DNA of 64,000 nucleotides from Lachnospiraceae bacterium (lineage in GTDB: Bacteria; Bacillota; Clostridia; Lachnospirales; Lachnospiraceae): assembly GCA_017441825.1 (NCBI GenBank), contig JAFRVD010000062.1:24695-88694 (forward strand). Reading direction: 5' to 3'. The notes beneath the pieces are model-generated. The model saw nothing but the letters and a program-made list of their open reading frames with translations, did no database searches and had not been told where the DNA came from. Positions 34,859 through 44,253 of this stretch are shown piece after piece; the stretch's first letter is position 1, and every line of letters begins with the position of its first letter. The translations under genes were made by a program, and so were the position numbers.

Positions 34859-36310
34859 TTACTGATAGATCAATTCGTATTCGGACACGTTCTCCGCGTT
34901 CAGCACGATCCTGTCGAAATCCGAAATTCCGTTCCGGATCCCGGGAGAAACGATCACATATGAAGTTTCGAGAGACGATGAGAGCCGCGCGACCGGTCTG
35001 AACACACAGTACCCGCTGTTGATCTGGTACACGCCTTCAATGACCGCCTGTACGCCGAGGGCCGTCTTCCGCTCCGTGGTTTCCAGAGGTGAATCCCCGG
35101 TCTCCGGCGCCACAAGAACAGTCCCGGCTTCAAGGCAGTCTCCCGCAATGTAGGCCGTATTGCTCCCGATAATGAAGTCGTTCGTGCTGTCGCTGTCCGA
35201 ATCGCTCATATACACGGTGACTTCGCGGAACGTGACCTTGCCGTCCTCTTCTATGAGGACGCCCCGCGCGCCGGAGCCGCCGCCCTCCGTAATGAAGCTC
35301 CTGTCAACTGTAAAGAAGCTCTTTTTGACGATGGCCGACTCAGGGATCTTATAGCCTGTCACGGACGTATCCAGGAGGAAAAAGCTTACGCGGCGTGCGT
35401 TCAGTAAATTGGCGCCGTATTTCTGGAAATAAAGGACGCCTAAAGCGGTTCCGTCCTGGCCGGTGGCCTCAGAGAACTTTCCCGTGATCTCAAGGCCGCC
35501 GTCCAGGCGGACCGTAAGCGTCTTCCTGCCGGAAAAGCGCACGGCTTCCTGCTCCGAAAGAGGGAACACCAGACTGAACTGGTTCCCCGGAACGATCTTA
35601 TAGAGGAACTGCCCGGCAAGCACCTGGTCTCCGGTGTTCACGGTCTCGGCAGCCGGTTTTTCCCCTGTGAAATCGGAAAGTGAAAGCCCTGACGGGACCG
35701 TGTATTCATAGCCGTCCAGTGAAAACAGGACGAATCCGCTCTCATCGGTCACTACAGGCGTACAGGAGCTGTAGAGCGCCGTCTTTGCCGTACTGTCTGC
35801 GTCCTTTATAAGACCGTTGAAGACTGCCGCGCGGATGGCCGTGCCGATATCCTCCGCCGTCCCGAAATCGAGCCGTGAATAGCCGTACATGCTGTCCCGC
35901 ACCGTATCCCGGATCCGCACCTTGCTGTCCTCGGACAGCATCTGCTCCCCGAAATACATGCTCCGGAGCGCCGTTTCCAGAAGCCCTGTCTCATCCAGCG
36001 TACAGACTGTGCTCCCGGAGCTTAAGCGTTCTCCGTTCACTGAAAAGCAGCTCACGTACCCGCCCTCCGGCGCCACGGAAACATGCTCTTCACGGAGGAC
36101 GATCCCCGTATAGCTCCCGGAAACATTGTCGCTGACCGGCGTGCCCACCTCGTAGGCCTGGATCCGGTCCCGGGTCGCGAGCAGGATGGTCTGCACCACA
36201 AGATACACCAGGATCAGCGCGAAAACCACCGTCATGAAGGTGATCGGCGGCCGCAGCCTGGCGTTTCCGATGATCTTATTCTGCTCTTTCAGTCTTTCGT
36301 CCTCTTCCAT
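34859..36310 (-). CDS. HlyD-like membrane protein of unknown function in the division operon
   Basis: 483 residues: a short charged cytoplasmic N-terminus, one membrane helix at about residues 22-47, then an extracytoplasmic part with a lipoyl/barrel-sandwich-like start (TGIVLREEHVSVAPEGGYVS) and beta-rich C-terminus, resembling HlyD/membrane-fusion proteins. There is no ABC transporter or outer partner nearby. It lies between a D-Ala-D-Ala carboxypeptidase and the yggS-sepF pair, so a role in envelope assembly or division is plausible. The ribosome binding site before the ATG is weak. Function not established. Confidence 0.72.
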   Translation of the reverse strand: MEEDERLKEQNKIIGNARLRPPITFMTVVFALILVYLVVQTILLATRDRIQAYEVGTPVSDNVSGSYTGIVLREEHVSVAPEGGYVSCFSVNGERLSSGSTVCTLDETGLLETALRSMYFGEQMLSEDSKVRIRDTVRDSMYGYSRLDFGTAEDIGTAIRAAVFNGLIKDADSTAKTALYSSCTPVVTDESGFVLFSLDGYEYTVPSGLSLSDFTGEKPAAETVNTGDQVLAGQFLYKIVPGNQFSLVFPLSEQEAVRFSGRKTLTVRLDGGLEITGKFSEATGQDGTALGVLYFQKYGANLLNARRVSFFLLDTSVTGYKIPESAIVKKSFFTVDRSFITEGGGSGARGVLIEEDGKVTFREVTVYMSDSDSDSTNDFIIGSNTAYIAGDCLEAGTVLVAPETGDSPLETTERKTALGVQAVIEGVYQINSGYCVFRPVARLSSSLETSYVIVSPGIRNGISDFDRIVLNAENVSEYELIYQ

Positions 36311-36322
36311 CTCTTAATAAAC

Positions 36323-37297
36323 TCAGTCCTGTCCGATGATCGCGAGCAGGGCATTCGTCTCAAGATACAGCTCGTCGTACGTCTTTGCGCCGGCGGAAAC
36401 GGCAATGTACGTGTTCTTTTTCGTATCCTCAAAAACGCTGATGATGCACCTTCCCGCCTGCTCCGTATACCCGGTCTTGCTGTAAAGATAGCGGACTCCT
36501 TCGGGCGGGATCGTGAAGCCGCGCGCGTAGGAATTCGTGCTTTTAAAGGACAGCGTTGTCTGTGAGCCGTCCGGAAGATTCCCGGTGATGCTCCCTTCGG
36601 AAAGTCCGGCGGCTTCCCGGAACGCCTGTTTTTCCATGCAGGCGCGCATAAGGAGATACAGGTCGTACGCGGTCGTATAGTGGTTCGCGTCGTGCAGCCC
36701 GTTCGGGTTTGCGAAACGCGTGTTGATCATGCCGAGCTCTTTGGCGCGTGCATTCATGAGTGCGACAAATTCCGTGACGCTCCCGGAAACGGCTGCGGCA
36801 AGGACGTTCGCGGCATCGTTTCCTGAAGGAAGCAGAAGCGCCGTCAAGAGGTCCTTTACGGTAAACGTCATCCCCGGCGTGATCCCGGCAAGCGACGAAC
36901 TGTCCGAGATACCTTCATAAACTTCGTCGCCGGCGGTTACAGGGGTATCGAGGTCCCCGAAATATTCGATCGCAAGAAGCGCCGTCATGCACTTCGTCAT
37001 GCTGGCGGGATAGATCTTATTGAGCGCGCCCTTTGAATACAGGACGTCATGCGTATTCTCCCGGATGAGGAGGGACGTCGGAACGGCCACATAATCCGGG
37101 TCATAAATGTCCTCGGACAGGATAACGGCAAGCCCTTCGGACACCGGCGCGATCCGGCCGTTCACTCCCACGCCGGACGTCATGGGCCCGATCACGTCTT
37201 CGCGATAGAACTCCGTCCCGGCGATCTCCTCTTTTTTTCCGCATGCGGAAAGAAGGAGTATTCCTGAAAGTATGATGAAAAGCACTGTTCTCTTCAC
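36323..37297 (-). CDS. D-alanyl-D-alanine carboxypeptidase (peptidase S11), lipoprotein
   Basis: 324 residues. Signal peptide with lipobox LLSAC (Cys near residue 19), so it is probably lipid-anchored rather than held by a C-terminal amphipathic helix. The three penicillin-binding motifs are SMTK (in YPASMTKCM), SGN (in LPSGNDAAN) and KTG (in YSKTGYTEQAG). It trims the terminal D-Ala from peptidoglycan stem peptides. Start is GTG at 37297, overlapping the rodA stop as GTGA. The usual C-terminal PBP5-type domain is missing; the protein ends soon after the catalytic domain. Confidence 0.92.
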   Translation of the reverse strand: MKRTVLFIILSGILLLSACGKKEEIAGTEFYREDVIGPMTSGVGVNGRIAPVSEGLAVILSEDIYDPDYVAVPTSLLIRENTHDVLYSKGALNKIYPASMTKCMTALLAIEYFGDLDTPVTAGDEVYEGISDSSSLAGITPGMTFTVKDLLTALLLPSGNDAANVLAAAVSGSVTEFVALMNARAKELGMINTRFANPNGLHDANHYTTAYDLYLLMRACMEKQAFREAAGLSEGSITGNLPDGSQTTLSFKSTNSYARGFTIPPEGVRYLYSKTGYTEQAGRCIISVFEDTKKNTYIAVSAGAKTYDELYLETNALLAIIGQD

Positions 37298-38469
37298 GAG
37301 AAAGATCCTCTCTTACTTTTTCTTCCCCACAGACTCACGCTGAGCACCATGCCGATCAGCAGGAACGAGCTTAAAAGCGAGCTCATGCCGGCGCTCACAA
37401 ACGGCAGGGGTATGCCGGTATTCGGGAGCAGCAGAAGCGCTACACCCATGTTGATAAAGCTCTGCAAGGCGAACATGGCGCCAACGGTCCCCGCGATGAT
37501 CTTTCCGGTCGTATCGTTGCAGCGCGCCGCCGTGTGGAAGCACTCGAACACGATGAGCGCGACCAGCAGGATGATCACACAGCTGCCGAAGAAGCCGAGC
37601 TCCTCTCCTATGACCGCGAAGATGAAGTCCGAGGATTCCTCGGAAAGGAAATTTCCGTTCTTCACGGATTCCAGAGAAGACGTATTAAGCCCCTTGCCGA
37701 AGAGCCCGCCTGAACCGATGGCCATGACAGACGTGCTCTGCTGGTAGACCTTCTCCGGGAACTGCTCCGGGAAAAAGTACGCATTGATGCGCTCCACCTG
37801 GTGAGGCTCCAGGACCTTATTCAATAACGTCTGCTCCGGCTGGTATACCATGATGACCGCAAAGATGCATACCGGGATCATGATCAGGATGAACGCGACG
37901 ATCCACTTGTAGCTTACGCCTGCAATAAACAGTGCGCACACCGTGATCAGCAGCAGCATGATGGTGGTCGAAAGGTCCGGCTCCTTAATGACAAGGAACA
38001 CTAACGGCATGGCGGACAGGAAAAACAGAAGGATCCCCCAGACCGCGCTGATCTTCTCCTTCAGCCTGCTTGCCACAAAGGCGAGGAAAAAGATCAGTGC
38101 CGGCTTCGCGAACTCCGAAGGCTGTATGGTCCCGAGAAGCGGGAAATAGTACCAGCGCTTCGCGCCGTAGATCTCCCGGCCGAAAAGAAGCAGGTACACG
38201 AGGAGCAGGATCGCGAATACGTACGGTATCCATGCATGGCGGAGCATTTTCTTGTAGTCCAGGATCGAAACGGCGATCATCAGAATGATCCCCGCGCCTA
38301 CACCCATGATCTGTTTGACGTAGGTGCTGACCAGGGACGTGCTCTTTTCATTGATGGTCGCGGAATAGACGACCAGGATCCCGATCATGCTGAGTACGAT
38401 CACATAAATGATCAGCCTGAAGTTCAGGTCTCTCAGCCGGAACCGCTCTTCATTGATCGTTCCAAGCAT
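37294..38469 (-). CDS. rodA: Rod shape-determining protein RodA (SEDS glycosyltransferase)
   Basis: Peptidoglycan polymerase of the SEDS family, partner of PBP2. 391 residues with about ten membrane helices. Family motifs include SEFAKPALIFFLAF, QSTSVMAIGSGGLFGKGLN, FIFAVIGEELGFFG, and the C-terminal MGVALLLLPNTGIPLPFVSAG. The adjacent mrdA and mreCD indicate RodA rather than FtsW. Its start is four bases after the minD-like gene. Confidence 0.93.
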   Translation of the reverse strand: MLGTINEERFRLRDLNFRLIIYVIVLSMIGILVVYSATINEKSTSLVSTYVKQIMGVGAGIILMIAVSILDYKKMLRHAWIPYVFAILLLVYLLLFGREIYGAKRWYYFPLLGTIQPSEFAKPALIFFLAFVASRLKEKISAVWGILLFFLSAMPLVFLVIKEPDLSTTIMLLLITVCALFIAGVSYKWIVAFILIMIPVCIFAVIMVYQPEQTLLNKVLEPHQVERINAYFFPEQFPEKVYQQSTSVMAIGSGGLFGKGLNTSSLESVKNGNFLSEESSDFIFAVIGEELGFFGSCVIILLVALIVFECFHTAARCNDTTGKIIAGTVGAMFALQSFINMGVALLLLPNTGIPLPFVSAGMSSLLSSFLLIGMVLSVSLWGRKSKRGSFS

Positions 38470-38472
38470 TCG

Positions 38473-39222
38473 TTACGGTTTTCCTTTCAGGACCACGGGG
38501 ATATCCTCTCCCTCAAGCCTTCTGGCTGAGTTCAGGAACTCCCTGCAGCCGACAGATTTCACATTGACAACATGGACGCCCTTCTGCACAGACGCGAGGA
38601 TCTCATCATCATAAAGAATGGCCCCAAGAAGCGGCAGCCCGCTGTCCTGGATCACCTTTTCCGGCATGGGCATGACCCCGGATTTCACGAGATCGATGCG
38701 GATCTGGTTCAGGATCAGGCTGGTCGTGTCCGGCTTGATGTCCCGGAGCCTCCGGAGCGCTTTTCCGGAACTCCGTACGCACAGTGCGTCAGGCGTCATT
38801 ACAAAAACGATGCGGTAGCTCATCATGAGGATCTCCTCGGAAAGCGCTCCCGGGCAGTTTCCCGCATCCACTATCACCGCATCAAATTTATCCCGGAACA
38901 GCCTGAGAAGCTTTGCGATGCGGTCCTTGATAAGGGCGGATTCCACCCTCACCTGCGAGCCCGGGAGAAGCAGAAACGTATCTCCCTCTCCCACACGCAC
39001 CAAAGCCTTCATGATGGTGCAGCTGCCCTCCAGGACGTCCAGGATACTGTAGACCACACGGTCCCTGACGCCCAGGATCTGGTCCGCGGCGGCGTTTCCC
39101 GCGTCCGCGTCCACCAGGATCACCCGTTTGCCGAGTGTATGCATGGCCGCGGCCAGATTGGCCGCGATCACGGATTTTCCGACACCGCCCTTGCCTGCGG
39201 TGACCGAAATGATCTCTCCCAT
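38473..39222 (-). CDS. MinD-like P-loop ATPase (orphan)
   Basis: 249 residues with the deviant Walker A TAGKGGVGKS (Lys11 and Lys16) of the MinD/ParA family. Later motifs are degenerate: VDADAGNAAAD and IVDAGNCPGAL in place of the usual LDADIGLRNLD and DSPAGIE. The C-terminus ends in LEGEDIPVVLKGKP with no recognisable amphipathic membrane-targeting helix. MinC and MinE are absent from the operon. Start ATG at 39222 five bases after GGAGG. Its position between PBP2 and RodA is the usual place of minD in Clostridia, but the function may have shifted. Confidence 0.85.
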   Translation of the reverse strand: MGEIISVTAGKGGVGKSVIAANLAAAMHTLGKRVILVDADAGNAAADQILGVRDRVVYSILDVLEGSCTIMKALVRVGEGDTFLLLPGSQVRVESALIKDRIAKLLRLFRDKFDAVIVDAGNCPGALSEEILMMSYRIVFVMTPDALCVRSSGKALRRLRDIKPDTTSLILNQIRIDLVKSGVMPMPEKVIQDSGLPLLGAILYDDEILASVQKGVHVVNVKSVGCREFLNSARRLEGEDIPVVLKGKP

Positions 39223-39239
39223 ATCGTCCTCCAAAAGAT

Positions 39240-42110
39240 TTAGTCAAGAATATCGTTAACACTGCCGCTGGACGCGGAGTTCTCGAGGATCTCCGCCAGC
39301 GTGATATCGCCCTCCAGGTACTCGTAGACGCCCTTCGCAATGAGGGCGGCGTTGCCGGAGGAATAGCCGTTCGGGATCTGTACTGCCATGGCGTATTGGA
39401 TCTCGTCATACGGACCGTAGGTCACATACCAGCCGTGCTCGGCGCGGAGCCGGTTCTCCTGTGCGGAGCCGGACTTCGCGGCGTAATCGTACCGGAGCCC
39501 GGAGAAGTCCCCGTTCCGGGAGCCGCCGTCGTGCACCACCGTATACATGCCCTCGTGCAGGATGTCCCAGGTCTCATTGCTGAAATTCAGCTTGTTCTGG
39601 ATCACCGGCTCGTGGGAAAGGACCGTCACTCCTTCCCTGTCCGCGATCCTCTGAAGCAGCTTCATTTCATAGACGTTGCCCGACGATGCCAGCGCCGTAA
39701 TATAGCGTGCCAGCGAGATGGTAGTGAACGCGAAGGTACCCTGGCCGATGGCGGACGTAACGGGAAGCTCCGTCGTAAGGACGCTCACGTTCTCCGCGCA
39801 TTCGATCCCGGTCTTCGTGCCGAAGCCGTACATCTCCGCGTACTTGTTGATGACGCCTACGCCTAAGGACGGGCTGTACTGCCCGTTCGCGTTCGTACTG
39901 AAGCGGTAGCCGCATTCATAGAAGAAGCAGTTGCAGGACTGTCCCAGTGCGTGCACCATGTTGAGGAAGCCGTGCTCGCCGCCTTCCAGACGGTAGATCC
40001 AGCATCTGGGATGGTCCAGCTTGTCGTAAATACCTTCGCAGTGCAGCTCCTCGAGCTGCCCCACATAGCCGCCCTCCAGAGCGGCCGTGGCCGTCACCAT
40101 CTTGAAGGTGGAGCCCGGAGCGAGCCGAGACTGCGTCGCGCGGCTGTACAGGGGGCTGGACAGGTCGTTCAGGAGGCTGCTGTAGTAGGCGGAATTGTTG
40201 ATCTGGTTCGAATCATAGCCGGGGTAAGAGACCACGGCCAGAAGCTCGCCCGTGTTCGGATCTGTCAGGACAAGTCCCGCGGAGCACGGGTCGAGTGCGA
40301 TCTGCGAAGGAGAAAGCTCCATCGACGTGATCTTGGACTTAAAGAAATTGTACGCGTCCTCGTTTGTGCCGCCGGAAAGAAGCGCAACGTCGTCACGGCT
40401 GCTCTCGAGCACGCCCTGGTCAAGGAGCGCAAGGCCGATCTCACAGCCCGAGATCACGTCCGTGTGGATCAGTTCATCGTAGACCAGCTTGTCAAAGTCG
40501 CCAAACTGCTTCGAGATCTCGGAAAGCAGGATCTCCGTGACGTATTCGTAGCAGGTATCCACCGTGTTGTACCGGGACTCGTCCCCGATCTTCGACATGT
40601 CGACCCAGCCGTTCTTCAGTGCGTACAGAAGAAGCGTCGGGAACGAAGTCTCTCCCGCCTTCCACGACGCGTACATTTCATCGCCGTATTCGATGTTCGA
40701 AGAGACCAGGTACCCGCTGCCGAGGAGATAACTATAGAGATACGACGTGTAGGCCTGCTCGTACTCGTCCATGTCGTTTAAGATCCTGGTCCCCCGGTTT
40801 TCGAGCATTGCCCGGAGACTCGAAACGACCTCCGCCTTCCGCGCTTCCATCCTCGCGGAGATCCTTTTCTCCACGGTACTTGCGGTTTCCGCCTCCATGT
40901 GCTTCATGGAAAGGATGTTGTTGTTGATCATCTGGAAGTACACGTCGCGGATGGGGATCAGGTATTCACTGTTTTCATACGCGATCTCCGGGTCATAGTC
41001 CGTGCCGATGTACAGGTGGTTCACTATGATGCCGGCCAGCTGCTGCTCCATCACGTTGTACGTCGCGATGGTCATGTTCGCGTCCACGGACAGGTAGACG
41101 TCCTGTCCCTGGGTGGGCTCCGTGAGGACCTCCTCGTACATGATGATGCCCTTGTTGTTCACATAGATCAGCTTGCTGCCCTTGGTGCCCTGGAGATAGC
41201 TCTCATAGGCGCTTTCGATGCCCTCCTTGCCGACCAGGTCGCCGGCGATGTAATCGCCGCCCCCGGCGTTCAGCTCGTCGATCTCCTCTATGGTCGCGGA
41301 GCCTACGTAGCCTAAAATGCTCGAGAAGCACTCGCTGTTGTAATAGACCCGCTCATAGGTCTCTTCCACGCTGACGCCCACAAGGTCGTTCTTGCTCTCA
41401 AGGACTGCCGCCATGAGCTCCTCTGAAATATCCGAGACGATGGCGGTCGTAATGTAGCGCGTAAAGGCAGTGGCCGCAAGCGCGTACCGGATGTTGCAGA
41501 TCCGGAGCGCGTCTTCCTTCGAAACGTTCTCCGCATTGGGCCAGGAGCTCGTGAAATTATAAAGGCCCTTCATGAGGTAGGCCATGACCGTTTCCGCGTC
41601 GTCCTCGTAGGGGTCCTCCCCCTGCTCCCGCCGGTTTTCGATCCTTTGAGTGCCGTAAACGTCGCGGATGAATCTCCGGATCCGGCTCTCCGAGCCGCTG
41701 AAGACGAATTCCCCGGAGTCCGAAATGACTGCGGGAATGGTGGTGACAGGCTCTGCCCCGTACCTCTCCAGGATCCGGATCAGCCGGAGCAGCATCTCGT
41801 TGTACGACCCGTCCTTTTTGCTGTAGTATTCCTCATCCGTAAGCGTCACGCTGTACACGACGCGGTTTCCGGCAAGCAGCACGCCGTTCCGGTCATAGAT
41901 ATTGCCACGGAGCGCCGGGATGCTGACCTCTTTGCGGGTCGTGTTGACGTAGTTTTCATAGTATTCGCTTCCGCGGACGATCTGGAGCTGGAAAAGGCGG
42001 ATGACCAGCACCGCAATCAGGGGCATGAGAAAAAACCCCAGAACCACGATGCGGTTTCCGAAGAATTTGGAAAAGATCTTTTTGACAGATTCCAGAAAAC
42101 TGTTATACAA
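39240..42110 (-). CDS. mrdA: Penicillin-binding protein 2 (elongation transpeptidase)
   Basis: 956 residues, a long PBP2. One N-terminal membrane helix (about 17-40), a PBP dimerisation domain beginning VNTTRKEVSIPALRGNIYDRNG, a large inserted region (about 330-600), and the transpeptidase domain. Its motifs are STFK (Ser near 665), SCN (in LGQSCNCFF) and KSG (in YAAKSGSAQ, near 878). Cross-links side-wall peptidoglycan together with RodA. Start is TTG at 42110, inside the mreD 3' end, after GGGAG. The insertion accounts for its size and is typical in kind of Clostridia PBP2. Confidence 0.94.
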   Translation of the reverse strand: MYNSFLESVKKIFSKFFGNRIVVLGFFLMPLIAVLVIRLFQLQIVRGSEYYENYVNTTRKEVSIPALRGNIYDRNGVLLAGNRVVYSVTLTDEEYYSKKDGSYNEMLLRLIRILERYGAEPVTTIPAVISDSGEFVFSGSESRIRRFIRDVYGTQRIENRREQGEDPYEDDAETVMAYLMKGLYNFTSSWPNAENVSKEDALRICNIRYALAATAFTRYITTAIVSDISEELMAAVLESKNDLVGVSVEETYERVYYNSECFSSILGYVGSATIEEIDELNAGGGDYIAGDLVGKEGIESAYESYLQGTKGSKLIYVNNKGIIMYEEVLTEPTQGQDVYLSVDANMTIATYNVMEQQLAGIIVNHLYIGTDYDPEIAYENSEYLIPIRDVYFQMINNNILSMKHMEAETASTVEKRISARMEARKAEVVSSLRAMLENRGTRILNDMDEYEQAYTSYLYSYLLGSGYLVSSNIEYGDEMYASWKAGETSFPTLLLYALKNGWVDMSKIGDESRYNTVDTCYEYVTEILLSEISKQFGDFDKLVYDELIHTDVISGCEIGLALLDQGVLESSRDDVALLSGGTNEDAYNFFKSKITSMELSPSQIALDPCSAGLVLTDPNTGELLAVVSYPGYDSNQINNSAYYSSLLNDLSSPLYSRATQSRLAPGSTFKMVTATAALEGGYVGQLEELHCEGIYDKLDHPRCWIYRLEGGEHGFLNMVHALGQSCNCFFYECGYRFSTNANGQYSPSLGVGVINKYAEMYGFGTKTGIECAENVSVLTTELPVTSAIGQGTFAFTTISLARYITALASSGNVYEMKLLQRIADREGVTVLSHEPVIQNKLNFSNETWDILHEGMYTVVHDGGSRNGDFSGLRYDYAAKSGSAQENRLRAEHGWYVTYGPYDEIQYAMAVQIPNGYSSGNAALIAKGVYEYLEGDITLAEILENSASSGSVNDILD

Positions 42111-42630
42111 CCTTGACTTCTCCCTTATTCACCTTCAGGTCCCACTTCCTGGCCGCAAGGATCAGGAGACCGTATAACGGCAGGAAAAAGACCATGGTCA
42201 GAAGGATCTCCGGAACAAAGACCTGCGTCACGTACGGCAGGAATGAGAAGGATTTCCGGATGAGGAACGAGAATACGTATACATAGGCGTGGCAGCACAC
42301 CTCATTTACAAGAAGGAGCACGTAAAGCACCGGGATCAGCTCGGACTCCATGTGCTCGGAAAGGACGCCGTCCCCGTAGCCGAGCAGCGAAAAGATCAGC
42401 GTATAGAAGCCCGGTACGCCGCTTCCGGGAATATCCAGAAGAAGCCCGCAGACCACACCTGTAAATAACCCCCGGACCTTGCCGAACAGGAACCCTGTAG
42501 TGAGCACCACCGCGAGAAGGAGGTTGGGCACCGCGATCAGGTTCGGGATCTTCGGAAGGACGATGCACTGTAAAAGAAACGCAAAGGCGACCGAGACCGC
42601 GATCACAAGAAAACGCTTAAGTCCGCTCAT
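42103..42630 (-). CDS. mreD: Rod shape-determining protein MreD
   Basis: 175 residues with five hydrophobic helices and little else, as usual for MreD, a membrane part of the elongation complex. Identified by its place between mreC and PBP2 and by features such as LGYGDGVLSEHMESELIPVL. Its ATG overlaps the mreC stop as ATGA. Confidence 0.88.
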   Translation of the reverse strand: MSGLKRFLVIAVSVAFAFLLQCIVLPKIPNLIAVPNLLLAVVLTTGFLFGKVRGLFTGVVCGLLLDIPGSGVPGFYTLIFSLLGYGDGVLSEHMESELIPVLYVLLLVNEVCCHAYVYVFSFLIRKSFSFLPYVTQVFVPEILLTMVFFLPLYGLLILAARKWDLKVNKGEVKVV

Positions 42631-43523
42631 TTTCCGCCCTCCGTCTCCTTAAGCTCTTCACGAAGCGTCGTGATGACCAGCACCTCGCTGAGCCTTGTAA
42701 AATCCACCGCGGTAGTGACCGTACCGCTCTTTGTGAGCCCGCCTGCATTCACCGTGACGTCCCCGGCATAGCCGATGAGGAGCCCCGGCAGGAACTTGTC
42801 CGAAATAAACGACGTCACAAGCGCGCCGTCCTTCGTAAGGTCCACGTCGCTCCGCGCATTCGTAAGAAGGAGCGTCCCGGTGCCGCTGTGCGAAAGGTCC
42901 CCGGTCACGATACAGTTGTCGTGTCCGGTCCGGGTCATGGCGGAAACGTTCATGCCGTCCTCTATGATGGACGTCACTACCGCATAATTGAGCCCTGTAT
43001 AGGTGACGATTCCGATAAGCCCGTCCTTGTTGATCACGTTCATGTCGGTCCGGATCCCGTCCGCCGTCCCCTTGTTGATGGTAAAGCGCTCAAAGCTGTT
43101 CACACCGTCGTTGCCGATAATAAGCGCCGCCTCCATCTCAAATTCCGGGAACTGCTCCGTGGCCTTTAAAAGCCCGCGGAGCTCCGTGTTTTCGAGCGCG
43201 GTCTGGTTCATGTTTTCAAGCTTCTTCAGAAGCTCAAGGTTCTCCTGCTCGAGCGCGCTGATCCGTTCCTTCGCTTCCGAAAGGGACAGCCTGTCCTGCT
43301 CGCTTTTAAAGAGCACGGAACCGACCTTGTTCACTCCCTCCTGGAACGGGATCACAACAACACCCGCTATGGAAAGGGGAGACACAGCGTCCTCTCTCCT
43401 GAAATACTGGAGCATGAGCAGGATCACGCAGACCGAAACCACGGCGATGAGAGCCATCTTGGGTGTGAGATGGCTCAGGATCCGCTTTTTGATAAATTCT
43501 CCGATACTCGCAAATAAGCTCAA
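42627..43523 (-). CDS. mreC: Rod shape-determining protein MreC
   Basis: 298 residues: one N-terminal membrane helix (about 21-40), a coiled coil (about 78-115, with RISALEQENLELLKKLENMN), and the beta-rich MreC domain (NDGVNSFERFTINKGTADGI, GLIGIV). Scaffold of the elongasome. The start is TTG at 43523, overlapping the radC stop as TTGA, with AGAAGGG nine bases upstream. mreB is not present between radC and mreC. Confidence 0.94.
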   Translation of the reverse strand: MSLFASIGEFIKKRILSHLTPKMALIAVVSVCVILLMLQYFRREDAVSPLSIAGVVVIPFQEGVNKVGSVLFKSEQDRLSLSEAKERISALEQENLELLKKLENMNQTALENTELRGLLKATEQFPEFEMEAALIIGNDGVNSFERFTINKGTADGIRTDMNVINKDGLIGIVTYTGLNYAVVTSIIEDGMNVSAMTRTGHDNCIVTGDLSHSGTGTLLLTNARSDVDLTKDGALVTSFISDKFLPGLLIGYAGDVTVNAGGLTKSGTVTTAVDFTRLSEVLVITTLREELKETEGGK

Positions 43524-44206
43524 GTGATATAACCCTTCTCCCTGAAGCTCAGATACTGAAGGTCTCCTATGATGATGTGGTCCAGGAGGGGGATGTTCAT
43601 CAGCTTCCCCGCCAGGATCAGCCTTTCCGTTGCTTCAAAATCCGCCTCCGAGGGCTCGGGATCCCCGCTCGGATGGTTGTGGAGGAGCACCATGTTTACC
43701 GCGTCCTTCGAAAGCGCTTCCGAGAGGATCTCCCGGACGGGCACCGGCGCGGCATTCACTCCGCCGAGCGACAGGACCTTTTCCGCAATGAGCCTGCTCT
43801 TTCCGTTCAGGAACAGGACGCGGACCTGCTCGCGGTCTTCGTGGCGCATTTCCTCCATAAAGCATTCCGCGATCTTTCCAGGGCTCGACATGTCCGGAAA
43901 CGCCGCGTAGGCCGACCGCGCGGCCCTTACCGATACCGCCATCACGCATTTCAGCGTGATGGCCTTGACCTTCCCGATCCCGGGGATGGCCGTGAGCTCC
44001 TTTTCAGTGAGCCGGTTGAGTCCCGCAAGCGTTCCGCCGCATGCGTTAAGCACTTTCCGTGCGAGTTCAACCACGTTTTCGTCCTTAGTGCCTGAACGCA
44101 GGATGACCGCAAGGAGCTCCGCGTCATCCAGTGCCTCTTCTCCGTACCGCATGAATTTTTCATACGGGCGGATGCTTTCAGGCAGCTCCTTCATTGAATT
44201 ACCCAA
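43520..44206 (-). CDS. RadC family JAB-type protein
   Basis: 228 residues. A helix-hairpin-helix part (LTAIPGIGKVKAITLKCV) is followed by the JAB/MPN metalloprotease-like domain with HNHPSGDPEPSEAD (near residue 175). The name DNA repair protein RadC is historic; its biochemical role is unknown. I start at TTG 44206, five bases after GGAGG; the GTG at 44227 precedes that site and the ATG at 44194 is 17 bases after it. In many genomes it lies before mreB; here mreB is absent. Confidence 0.9.
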   Translation of the reverse strand: MGNSMKELPESIRPYEKFMRYGEEALDDAELLAVILRSGTKDENVVELARKVLNACGGTLAGLNRLTEKELTAIPGIGKVKAITLKCVMAVSVRAARSAYAAFPDMSSPGKIAECFMEEMRHEDREQVRVLFLNGKSRLIAEKVLSLGGVNAAPVPVREILSEALSKDAVNMVLLHNHPSGDPEPSEADFEATERLILAGKLMNIPLLDHIIIGDLQYLSFREKGYIT

Positions 44207-44253
44207 GTTCGCCTCCGATCCTGCCACAGGACCGGAACCATTCTAACAGTTTA

